A DNA stretch of 56,337 bases from a virus. The DNA lies in the IMG/VR virus record IMGVR_UViG_3300033993_002821, positions 1 through 56,337 of that record; one strand, 5' to 3'. Under the pieces are notes generated by a model, which saw nothing but the letters and a program-made list of their open reading frames with translations, did no database searches and was not told where the DNA came from. Shown piece by piece: positions 48,266 to 56,014 of the stretch; position 1 is the first letter of the stretch; each line of letters starts with the position of its first letter. The translations under genes and the position numbers were made by a program.

Positions 48266-48607
48266 AACGTCCAAACACACCCGAACGGCGTCCCTTCCCT
48301 GCACCCTGCAGGCCGGGAGGCTACGGGGAATCTGCCCCCGCCCCCCCCTCCCCTTAGGGACCGGTTGCCGACCCCCCTCCTGCGGGCGAGCGCGGCCCCG
48401 GGTTTTGGGCGTTTTTTGCATTTTGCAAAACGGGTTTTGATTTGGCCTCTCGGGGCCGAAAGCCCTTCCGTAACCGGGAGGCGTCGGGTCGCGCCAACGA
48501 CCTTCTGCACGGGGCCGATTGTTGAGGCCGACCCCGCCGACCATGTTCTCGCTCTTGGCCGCTCCCACCCGTCGACGGGCAGCGGCGTTATGGGGCGATT
48601 CTGAAAG
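48266..48607. other. 342-bp non-coding region before the ParB-like gene
   Basis: No supportable gene. It contains the direct repeat CGGGTTTTG (48399-48407 and 48431-48439) flanking a T-rich stretch and the palindrome TTTTGCAAAA (48421-48430), plus long C-runs. This could be a promoter, packaging or protein-binding site. Confidence 0.55.
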
Positions 48608-49408
48608 ATGACGAAGGAAAATTTCCAACGGCCCGCCGGGTCTGTGATAACCGTCGCGTTGCGGCGGGCTGACGAACTTGTGCCCTATGGGCGCAACAGC
48701 CGGGTTCACAGCGACGAGGCTGTTGCCAGGCTGGTTCGGATCATCGGCGAGATGGGCTGGACATCGCCCATCCTGACCGACGCGGAAAGCATCGTTGCCG
48801 GGCACAAGCGCCGCCTTGCGGCCCTGTCAATCTATGGCGCGGGCGGGACAATCCGCTTGCCGGGCGGCCAGGTGCTGCCCCCCGGCTTGGTGCCGGTGAT
48901 CGATGTGACCGGCTGGACCGAGGCGCAGCGCCGCGCCTATGTGATTGCGGACAACCAGACCACGCTGGAAAGCGAATGGGACGGCGATCTGCTGCGGCTG
49001 GAACTGTCCTGGCTGTCGGAGCAAGACGGGTTCGATATGGACCTGACGGGCTTTGACGGCGATGCGCTGGCCGCCGCGCTTGCCGTTTCGGACGGCAGCC
49101 CGGATCAGGGACAGCCGGATGATCCGCTGCGGGTCAGCCTTGCCGACCGCTTCGGTGTGCCGCCGTTTTCGGTGCTGTCAGCGCGCGATGGCTGGTGGCA
49201 GGATCGCAAGCGCGCCTGGTTGCGGCTTGGGATCATGTCGGAGCTGGGCCGGGGTGCGGCGACAATCAACGACGCGGCCCCCGGCGGGTCGGCGCGGCCC
49301 CTTGACCGCCAGCGGGCGGCAAAGGCCTCACCTGGCGGAAGTCCGAGACCGTCGGCAAACTATGGGCAGTCCAGGGCACGCGGCGATGGCCGTGGCCGGG
49401 AGGTCTGA
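48608..49408 (+). CDS. ParB-like (ParB/sulfiredoxin fold) protein
   Basis: 266 residues. N-terminal ParB-like domain: RRADELVPYGRNSRVHSDEA, RLVRIIGEMGWTSPILTDAE, IVAGHKRRLAALSIYG, VPVIDVTGWTEAQRRAYVIA, DNQTTLESEWD. The C-terminal half has a GVPPFSVLSARDGWWQDRKR segment common in phage ParB-like proteins and a disordered tail. In phages such proteins accompany DNA methylases; partition is unlikely as no ParA is present. Nuclease or modification-partner role is inferred. Confidence 0.82.
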   Translation: MTKENFQRPAGSVITVALRRADELVPYGRNSRVHSDEAVARLVRIIGEMGWTSPILTDAESIVAGHKRRLAALSIYGAGGTIRLPGGQVLPPGLVPVIDVTGWTEAQRRAYVIADNQTTLESEWDGDLLRLELSWLSEQDGFDMDLTGFDGDALAAALAVSDGSPDQGQPDDPLRVSLADRFGVPPFSVLSARDGWWQDRKRAWLRLGIMSELGRGAATINDAAPGGSARPLDRQRAAKASPGGSPRPSANYGQSRARGDGRGREV

Positions 49409-49411
49409 CCG

Positions 49412-50404
49412 ATGCCGAAGACTCAGGGCACAACCTTTGACAACCAGGCCGGGCTGACGGCCATTCAGAAACAGGGCCGACGCCGGAAGGCAAATGCGGA
49501 ACCTGCCGGGGGCGGGGGCGGGGGATGGGCGGCGCACAACCGCAAACAGGCGGAGCGGCGCGCGGCGCTGCAGCGCGACATCCTGCCGGGTGGCCTGACC
49601 TTTCATCCGATTGAGAGCTTCGACGGGGCCGGTCGCGCGATTACGGGCACATCGGTCTTTGATCCGGTGCTGTGCGAACTGGCCTATCGGTGGTTCTGCC
49701 CGCCGGGCGGGCTGGTGCTTGACCCGTTCGCGGGCGGATCGGTGCGCGGGATTGTGGCGAGCAAGCTGGGGCGCGGGTATGTCGGTCTAGATCTGCGATC
49801 TGAGCAGATCGAGGCAAACCGGCAGCAGGCAGATGCCATTTGCACTGATGGGCCCTTTCCCGTCTGGCATGTGGGCGACAGCCGCGACATTGGCGTGATT
49901 GCCGCCGGGGTGCAGGCGGATTTCCTGTTTTCCTGCCCGCCTTATGCCAACCTTGAAGTCTATTCGGACGATCCGGCAGACCTGTCAACCATGGCCTATC
50001 CGGCCTTCCGGGAAGCATATTTCGCGGTGGTCGCCGGAGCGGCAAAGCTGCTGAGGCCCGACCGCTTCGCCTGCTTTGTGGTCGGCGAGGTCAGGGGCAA
50101 GGACGGTGCCTATCTGGGTTTCGTGCCGGATACGGTTGAGGCATTCCGCCGGGCCGGGCTGACCTACTACGGCGAGGCGATCCTTGTGACGGCGGCGGGT
50201 TCGCTGCCGATCCGGGCAGGCAAGCAGTTCGAGGTGGCGCGCAAGTTCGGCAAGACCCACCAGAATGTGCTGCTGTTCGTGAAGGGGGACGCGCGGGCGG
50301 CGACGGCCGCCGTCGGCCCGGTGGAAGCGGGACCCTTCGATGACGAAACGACCGATGACGGTTTGATCAACCCATGGGGCGACGAGGACGATGCAGACCC
50401 TTGA
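49412..50404 (+). CDS. Site-specific DNA methyltransferase (amino-MTase)
   Basis: 330 residues, starting 4 bases after the ParB-like stop. SAM motif LVLDPFAGGSVRGIVASKLG, then YVGLDLRSEQIEAN, and the catalytic FLFSCPPYANLEVYSDD (CPPY, in place of DPPY/SPPY). HQNVLLFVKGD near the end is frequent in phage methylases of this type. Target base (adenine-N6 or cytosine-N4) cannot be told. ParB-like partner upstream; PP-loop gene downstream overlaps by 14 bases. Confidence 0.84.
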   Translation: MPKTQGTTFDNQAGLTAIQKQGRRRKANAEPAGGGGGGWAAHNRKQAERRAALQRDILPGGLTFHPIESFDGAGRAITGTSVFDPVLCELAYRWFCPPGGLVLDPFAGGSVRGIVASKLGRGYVGLDLRSEQIEANRQQADAICTDGPFPVWHVGDSRDIGVIAAGVQADFLFSCPPYANLEVYSDDPADLSTMAYPAFREAYFAVVAGAAKLLRPDRFACFVVGEVRGKDGAYLGFVPDTVEAFRRAGLTYYGEAILVTAAGSLPIRAGKQFEVARKFGKTHQNVLLFVKGDARAATAAVGPVEAGPFDDETTDDGLINPWGDEDDADP

Positions 50405-51416
50405 GCAATCTGCCGCGAATGGGGCGCTGGCCGACGTGGCGGCGCGCCTGTTTGCCTGGGGGTCGCAATGGCCTTTGCCCGAATTGGCGGACGTGCCCCC
50501 GCTTTGGCAGGGCTTCGTTGGCAGGGTCGGGTTCTTCTGCGGTGTGGACGCCAAAGCAACGGGGGCGGGCTATCCCGCCCCCTTGTCCCGGCGGCTTGAT
50601 CAGCGCCGCGTGGTCGTTCTGTTTTCTGGCGGAAAAGACGGTCTGGCGACGGCGCTCAAACTTCGATCTGACGGGCTTGTTCCCGTCCTTCTGCATGTGC
50701 GCGGGATAAACGGGGCGGCCTATGCCCACGAGGCGCAGGCAGCCCGGCGGGTGGCCGATGTTGCTGGCTTTGCGTTCCGCGAATTGCGGGTCGTCCTGCG
50801 GGGGAAGTCAGATCACACTGAGAACCCCGCCAAAAATCTGGTGCTGGCTTGTCTGGGCGCGTCTCTTGCCGTGCAATGGGGGGCCGGCACCGTTGCCCTT
50901 GGACTGCTGTCCGAGGACACCGAAAGCACAAACCCGCGGTGCGGCCTGTCTGACAACATCACGGTGTCGGTGTTCGGGTTTGCAGCGATTGAGGCGATGA
51001 CGCCGGGCCTTCGCGTGATCCCGGCAACGATGCCGAACGACAGTGCCTCGATTGCGCGGGTCTGGCACGATTGCCCGGCGGCTTTGCCCGAAATATCGTC
51101 TTGCATGGCGGGCGCGCGATTCAAGGCAAAGCTGCACCGGACGAACAACACGAAATTCCGGGCGGGCCTGCTGCCCGGACGGTGCGGCAGTTGCTACAAA
51201 TGCGCGCTGGAATCCATCACCTTGGCGGCGCTTGAGGGGCGGGTGCTGCCATCCGAATGGGCTGCCCATTGCGTGGAGAAACTGCGTCGGGGTGCACAGA
51301 TCGTTTCCGGGTCGGCGGCCCTGCCGTCGGAGGCAAAGGCTTTCGACATGTTCATGTCTGATGCGGTGCCCTGGCGGGCGGCGCTGGGCCTTACGGCAGC
51401 CGATAGCGCGACTTGA
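50391..51416 (+). CDS. QueC-like PP-loop ATPase
   Basis: 341 residues. PP-loop motif VVLFSGGKDGLATALKL (residues 79-84 SGGKDG; QueC has SGGxDS). Further on: VLLHVRGINGAAYAHEAQAA, TVALGLLSEDTESTNPRCGL, NDSASIARVWHDCPAAL, and Cys at 238, 265, 268 and 271 (GRCGSCYKC), resembling the zinc site of QueC. These enzymes adenylate an acid or amide for base or tRNA modification. No QueD/QueE or DpdA is seen. Its place with methylases suggests DNA modification. Confidence 0.72.
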   Translation: MQTLEQSAANGALADVAARLFAWGSQWPLPELADVPPLWQGFVGRVGFFCGVDAKATGAGYPAPLSRRLDQRRVVVLFSGGKDGLATALKLRSDGLVPVLLHVRGINGAAYAHEAQAARRVADVAGFAFRELRVVLRGKSDHTENPAKNLVLACLGASLAVQWGAGTVALGLLSEDTESTNPRCGLSDNITVSVFGFAAIEAMTPGLRVIPATMPNDSASIARVWHDCPAALPEISSCMAGARFKAKLHRTNNTKFRAGLLPGRCGSCYKCALESITLAALEGRVLPSEWAAHCVEKLRRGAQIVSGSAALPSEAKAFDMFMSDAVPWRAALGLTAADSAT

Positions 51417-51618
51417 GCGCGTCAATTCCGCTGCGGATCAGCGCCTCGGGGTCTTTGCCGATACTGCGGTAGAAGCGCGGGTTAAGGCCCGCCTCATGTG
51501 CCCGGACGATTGCGGCGGCATGATCGCCGAGGTCGGGAAAGCGGGCTGCGATGCGGAGTGCCAAGGTCCAATCGCCTGACGCGGCGGCAGCCTTAAGCTT
51601 TGAAATTTTCGTTTCCAT
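51391..51618 (-). CDS. Small leftward gene under an operator, between late genes
   Basis: 75 residues from ATG 51618. METKISKLKAAAASGDWTLA, then LRIAARFPDLGDHAAAIVRA and HEAGLNPRFYRSIGKDPEAL: two helical repeats, basic end. Related short proteins occur alone or in pairs in alphaproteobacterial prophages. It overlaps the end of the QueC-like gene on the other strand by 26 bases. An operator copy lies 22 bases upstream, so repressor control is likely. Confidence 0.6.
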   Translation of the reverse strand: METKISKLKAAAASGDWTLALRIAARFPDLGDHAAAIVRAHEAGLNPRFYRSIGKDPEALIRSGIDALKSRYRLP

Positions 51619-51639
51619 CCAGACACCTATCGCTCTTCT

Positions 51640-51656
51640 ATTGGATTTAATCCAGC
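51640..51656. promoter_or_regulatory. Operator-like palindrome between 51618 and the terminase
   Basis: ATTGGATTTAATCCAGC, 15 of 17 matches to the perfect site with T at the centre. Divergent: 22 bases before the minus-strand gene and 36 bases before the small-terminase ATG. Confidence 0.78.
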
Positions 51657-51691
51657 TTGGGTCAGGTGCCAAGCCAGCACGCGGCGAGGAC

Positions 51692-52204
51692 ATGGCAGAA
51701 AAACCGGAAGGCCAGGCCCCAACAGGCGAGATCACCACCGAACAGGCCGGGCGGCTGCTTGAGCTGACCGCAGAGCGCGTGCGGCAGCTGATCAAATCGG
51801 GCCATATCGAAAAGACGCGGCACGGGCATACGACGCTGGTGTCGGCGGTGCGCGGGTACATCCGGTTCCTGAAGGAGGCGGCAAGCGAGCGGACGCAGAA
51901 CGCATCCGAAAACCGGGTCCGCGATGCGCGGGCGCGGGAAATCGAACTGCGGCTGGCTCGGGACTCGCGCGACCTGATCCCGCAGGAAGAGGCGCTGCTG
52001 GCCATGACGATGCTGACCACCTTTGTGGCGCAGCAGTTCCAGGGCCTGCCCGCCCGGATCACGCGGGACTTGGCCCTGCGCAGGACAATTGAGGCCGAGC
52101 TCCATGGCGCGCAAGAAACCATCGCCGCAGCACTCGGAAAACTGTCGGGCTTTGTTCAGGACGGCGGCGATCCTCCTGAAACCCTCGCCAAAGGCTTATC
52201 CTGA
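51692..52204 (+). CDS. Terminase small subunit (Nu1-like)
   Basis: 170 residues from ATG 51692. N-terminal winged helix like lambda Nu1: GEITTEQAGRLLELTAERVR, QLIKSGHIEKTRHGHTTLVS. A helical C-terminal part (DARAREIELRLARDSRDLIP) provides oligomerisation. It recognises the packaging site and recruits the large subunit. It overlaps the large-subunit start by about 100 bases. Confidence 0.83.
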   Translation: MAEKPEGQAPTGEITTEQAGRLLELTAERVRQLIKSGHIEKTRHGHTTLVSAVRGYIRFLKEAASERTQNASENRVRDARAREIELRLARDSRDLIPQEEALLAMTMLTTFVAQQFQGLPARITRDLALRRTIEAELHGAQETIAAALGKLSGFVQDGGDPPETLAKGLS

Positions 52205-54149
52205 CGAATGGGGCGCGGCGAACCGGACCTATCCGGCGACGACCGGATGGCCGGGGCCGCGCAACCCGAACCTGACGGGGTATATGATTCCCTTCGGTCG
52301 GGCGATCCATGACGGGCGCTACAAGCGCGTCGTTGCGGTGACGGCGGCACAGTCCGGCAAGACCGAGACCTTTCTGGACATCATCGGGTCCCGGCTGGAC
52401 CAGCGGCCCGCGCCGATCCTTTACGTCGGCCCGTCGCAGGATTTTGTCACCGACCAGTTTGAGCCGCGCCTGATGGGCCTGCTGGACGAGGCCCCGACGC
52501 TGGCCGCCAAGGTCGCGCGGGGGAAGGCCAGCAAGAAGACGCAGAAATGGATTGCCGGTGTGAAGGTCCGCCTCGGTTTTGCCGGGTCGTCGACCAGCCT
52601 GAAATCCGACAGCTTTTCCCTTGGTCTGGTGGACGAGTACGACGAAATGACCGCCAATATCCGAGGCCAGGGCGACCCCTTGGGACTGGCGGATGCGCGC
52701 GGCGAAACCTATGCGGATTTCGTCATCGCCGTTACCTCCACCCCGTCGCGCGGGATGCTTGATACGGAGATTGATCCTGTCAGCGGGCTGGAGTTCTGGA
52801 AGCCCGGCGATCTTGAGACGGTCGAAAGCCCGATCTGGCGGCTGTGGCAGGCGGGGACGCGGCATCACTTTGCCTGGCCCTGCCCGCATTGCGAGGCGCA
52901 TTTCGTGCCGATGCGCAAGCATCTGAAATGGCCGAAGGGGTCAACGCCGTCGCAGGCGCTGCGGTCGGCCTATGTCGAGTGCCCGCAGTGCGGCGGCGTG
53001 ATCGAGGACTATCACAAGCCCGCCATGATCGCGGGCGGGGTGCAGATCGCGCCGGGGCAGACGATTGACGACGCGCGCAACTGCGTGAACGAGCCGGATG
53101 TGACGACCTGGTCTTGCTGGACAAGCGGGCTTTGCAGCCCCTTTGTGACCTTCGGCCAGCGGGCGCAGAAGCTGCTGGATGCGATGGCGACCGGCGAGGC
53201 CGATAAGGTTCAGACCGTCGTCAACGCATCCTTCGGAGAGTTGCACAGCCTGGTATCAGCCGACGAGCGCCCGACTTTTGAGGCGGTTCGCGACCGGGCT
53301 GCGGGAAACCCGTATCGGGCGGGAGACGTCCCTGCAGAGGCGTCCCGGTTTGTCATGGCCGTGGACGTGCAGAAGTTCTCGCTGTTCTGGACAGTGCGGG
53401 CCTTTGGCGCGCGCGGCACCAGCTGGAACGTCGCGCATGGGCAGCTTTTCGGGCCAACCGACCAGGATCAGGTCTGGGATGATCTGGCCGACCTGATGCT
53501 GTCCCCGATCGGCGGCGTGCATGTCGAAAAGGTGGGCGTCGATTCCGGGTTCCGGCCCGGCAAAAAAGACGCGGTGCCGGAACACAAGGTCTATGAGTTC
53601 GCGCGCCGCTACCCTTGGCTGGTGATCCCGACCAAGGGCAAGGACGTGCAGAACCCGCCCTACAGGATCAGCCAGATTGAGGTGAAACCCGACGGGCGCA
53701 AAACGGTCTATTCGATCCGGCTGGCCTGGCTGTCGTCGGACTTCTTCAAAAGCCTGTTCCTGTCGCGGCTGGCCCTGCCGGCCGGGCAGCTTGGGGCATT
53801 CTATCCGCATTCGGATGTCGATGACGATTACTGCAAGCAGCTTGTCAGCGAGGTGCGGGTCATCGAGGACGGCAAGCCAAAATGGGTGCAGACGTCTAAG
53901 GACAACCACTTTCTGGACTGCGAAGCGATTTGCGAGGCCATGGGCTATGCGCTCAACGTCCAGCGGATTCCGGATATAAAGGTGCTGCATGACGGGCCGG
54001 CCCGAGACGGGCCGGGGCCGGACCCCGGCCTGCAGTATGGCGACGCAGAGGATGCCCCACTGCCGCAGCCTGTGCCGCAAGGCAATTCGGACGCGGCACC
54101 GCGCACCAGGGCGCGCTTTTCCGGGCTTGGCGCGCGGCTGAACCGGTAG
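52104..54149 (+). CDS. Terminase large subunit, GpA family
   Basis: 681 residues from ATG 52104 (longer frame begins 52023). ATPase: VVAVTAAQSGKTETFLDIIG (Walker A like), FSLGLVDEYDEM (Walker B), TSTPSRG (motif III). A zinc ribbon (WPCPHCEAHF / VECPQCGGVI) is typical of lambda gpA. Nuclease region: VMAVDVQKFSLFWTV, VGVDSGFRPGKKDAV, and DNHFLDCEAICEAMG. It pumps DNA into proheads and cuts it. GpA-type terminases usually go with lambda-type capsid genes, as here. Confidence 0.93.
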   Translation: MARKKPSPQHSENCRALFRTAAILLKPSPKAYPDEWGAANRTYPATTGWPGPRNPNLTGYMIPFGRAIHDGRYKRVVAVTAAQSGKTETFLDIIGSRLDQRPAPILYVGPSQDFVTDQFEPRLMGLLDEAPTLAAKVARGKASKKTQKWIAGVKVRLGFAGSSTSLKSDSFSLGLVDEYDEMTANIRGQGDPLGLADARGETYADFVIAVTSTPSRGMLDTEIDPVSGLEFWKPGDLETVESPIWRLWQAGTRHHFAWPCPHCEAHFVPMRKHLKWPKGSTPSQALRSAYVECPQCGGVIEDYHKPAMIAGGVQIAPGQTIDDARNCVNEPDVTTWSCWTSGLCSPFVTFGQRAQKLLDAMATGEADKVQTVVNASFGELHSLVSADERPTFEAVRDRAAGNPYRAGDVPAEASRFVMAVDVQKFSLFWTVRAFGARGTSWNVAHGQLFGPTDQDQVWDDLADLMLSPIGGVHVEKVGVDSGFRPGKKDAVPEHKVYEFARRYPWLVIPTKGKDVQNPPYRISQIEVKPDGRKTVYSIRLAWLSSDFFKSLFLSRLALPAGQLGAFYPHSDVDDDYCKQLVSEVRVIEDGKPKWVQTSKDNHFLDCEAICEAMGYALNVQRIPDIKVLHDGPARDGPGPDPGLQYGDAEDAPLPQPVPQGNSDAAPRTRARFSGLGARLNR

Positions 54150-54180
54150 CGCGCCACCCCCTTACCCAGGAGATATGACG

Positions 54181-54624
54181 ATGTCGAAATCAGACGCCTT
54201 TGAGGCGGCGCTGCTTGATCTGCTGTTTCTGAATATCGCGATGCCCAACATTGGCGATGCGGCAGGCCTGCGCGCGACAACGACCGCCGGGCAGCTGTTC
54301 TTTTCGCTGCATACCGCCGATCCGGGCGAGGCCGGGGCGGCGCAGACCACGAACGAGGTATCCTACACCGGATACGCCCGCATCGGCGTGGCGCGTGGGG
54401 CGGGGGGGTTTGTCAGGTCCGGGAACGTGGTTACCCCGGTTGCAAACGTGGATTTCGCCGGGTCTACCGGCGGGTCTGGCAACGCCACGCATTTTGCCAT
54501 CGGGACCGCCGCGACCGGGGCGGGCATGATCCTTTACAAGGGCGCGATAACCCCGACCATCGCCTTCGCGCCCGGCTCCTCGCCGCCCCGGATTCTGTCG
54601 TCAACCTCCGTCACGGAGGACTGA
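54181..54624 (+). CDS. Phage structural (tail-fibre-like) protein
   Basis: 147 residues from ATG 54181, 7 bases after AGGAGA; ATG 54175 is too close. Features common in a widespread phage protein family: LFFSLHTADPGEAGAAQTTN, EVSYTGYARIGVARGAGGF, FAGSTGGSGNATHFAIGTAA, GMILYKGAI. Beta-rich. The place just after the terminase suggests a virion component. Confidence 0.65.
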   Translation: MSKSDAFEAALLDLLFLNIAMPNIGDAAGLRATTTAGQLFFSLHTADPGEAGAAQTTNEVSYTGYARIGVARGAGGFVRSGNVVTPVANVDFAGSTGGSGNATHFAIGTAATGAGMILYKGAITPTIAFAPGSSPPRILSSTSVTED

Positions 54625-54627
54625 GGG

Positions 54628-55071
54628 ATGTGGCAGGTTTGGCGCGCCTTCTGGGCCGAACTCAACACCCCTGACCGGTTTGAGGGCAAACCCTACATCG
54701 GGTTCATAAACCAGGTCGGTCACATCTCGCTGGGGCGGTATGCCGCCGAGACGGTCGGTTCGATGTGGCATCAGACCGCCGGAACAATGCCGAATCTGTG
54801 GGCCGTCGCCGTCGCCTTGACCGGGCTTTACGCCGTGCTGATCGAGCTTGTGAAGCAGAAATGGGCCGGAGTCGACACGGTCAATGACAGCGGATTTTTT
54901 GCCTTGGGGGCATTTTATCTGCCGCTTGCCATGAGCCTGACCCCCTCGGGTCGGTGGTTTCGCGTTGGTGACTGGTCGTTTGGCAATCTGGTCTGGCTGG
55001 CCTGCGTCGCGCTGGCGCTGGCGCTGTACGTCTGGCCCCGCGCGAGGCGGGCTTTTGGGGGTGAGAAATGA
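54628..55071 (+). CDS. Membrane protein between terminase and portal
   Basis: 147 residues with about three membrane spans (NLWAVAVALTGLYAVLIELV; FFALGAFYLPLAMSLTP; LVWLACVALALALYVWP). N-terminus is Trp/Tyr-rich (MWQVWRAFWAELNTPDRF). No family recognised. It might be a superinfection or packaging-related membrane protein; a second holin cannot be excluded. Confidence 0.5.
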   Translation: MWQVWRAFWAELNTPDRFEGKPYIGFINQVGHISLGRYAAETVGSMWHQTAGTMPNLWAVAVALTGLYAVLIELVKQKWAGVDTVNDSGFFALGAFYLPLAMSLTPSGRWFRVGDWSFGNLVWLACVALALALYVWPRARRAFGGEK

Positions 55072-55601
55072 CGCCAGAACAGAAGCTGGAACTGGAACTG
55101 AAAGTCGCGGAACCGCAATTCGCTGGCCCGCCGCGCATGCCGGAAGACCGTGTGGCGGAAATCCTGAACACGCCTGACCCGCAATTGCCCCCGGTGCTGA
55201 CCAAAATCACAGGGCGGGAACTGGCAGAGGTGCCTGCATGGACCGGTGAGTTGGGGCTTCTGCGGATTGTGGCGAAGACAGGGATTGTTCCCGCGTCCAG
55301 GCACCCGAGCGGGTTTGCAACGCCGGTGCCGGAAGATGGTGCGGTCGCAATCGAAACCTTGCTGGATGCCGTGGAGCGCAACCTGACGCTGGACCTTTTG
55401 CAACCGGTGCCGGAAGGCGCACCGACACCGGTTGTCCTGCTGACGGGCATGCTGACCGGGATTGAAGCAATGGGGCTGCTGTCGGCAGGTACCAAAGCCG
55501 CAATCATGGCAAGAACGACAAAGCTACAATCATGGGCGGAGTCGAAAGAAATCGGCTTTGTGACGGCCAGAATGGTCGGGCTGGCGCGGGGGGATGAATA
55601 A
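55068..55601 (+). CDS. Hypothetical protein
   Basis: 177 residues, overlapping the previous gene by four bases. Mainly helical: QKLELELKVAEPQFAGPPRM, AVAIETLLDAVERNLTLDLL, VVLLTGMLTGIEAMGLLSAG. No motif recognised. Part of the small structural cluster between terminase and portal. Confidence 0.5.
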   Translation: MTPEQKLELELKVAEPQFAGPPRMPEDRVAEILNTPDPQLPPVLTKITGRELAEVPAWTGELGLLRIVAKTGIVPASRHPSGFATPVPEDGAVAIETLLDAVERNLTLDLLQPVPEGAPTPVVLLTGMLTGIEAMGLLSAGTKAAIMARTTKLQSWAESKEIGFVTARMVGLARGDE

Positions 55602-56014
55602 TGGCCGTCGCAAAATGGAGCGCCTTCGAATCTGAGACGGTCAACCTGGCCGGTACGGCGCTGGATTCAAAGGCGAACGGCACAACAACATTCGTTGTCG
55701 ATCTGGACAATACCTCTGCAAGAAACCTTTACGCCAGCTTCTTTGCCATCTTTGGGTCAATCACCCCGGCTGCGGGGGGCAGCGTCACGCTGAGCCTGCG
55801 GCGCAAGCGCGGCGCGGCCTATGCCGAAAACCCGTGTGAACAGGTCACATCCGGCGTCACCGGCACAGGCGCGCGGTCCTTTTCGCTGGAGTTCGCCATG
55901 CGCCTGCCGGGGCCGGGGGTCTATGGCCTGTATTTCACCAATACCCTTGGCGTCAGCACGGCGGCCAGCGGCAATTCTTTGGTGCGGTCTGACTTCAACG
56001 AAGATGTGACCTGA
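55601..56014 (+). CDS. Beta-rich hypothetical structural protein
   Basis: 137 residues. AVAKWSAFESETVNLAGTAL, NLYASFFAIFGSITPAAGGS, VTLSLRRKRGAAYAENPCE, LPGPGVYGLYFTNTLGV. The pattern suggests a small beta-sandwich virion protein. Its stop overlaps the ATG of the junction-crossing gene. Confidence 0.5.
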   Translation: MAVAKWSAFESETVNLAGTALDSKANGTTTFVVDLDNTSARNLYASFFAIFGSITPAAGGSVTLSLRRKRGAAYAENPCEQVTSGVTGTGARSFSLEFAMRLPGPGVYGLYFTNTLGVSTAASGNSLVRSDFNEDVT

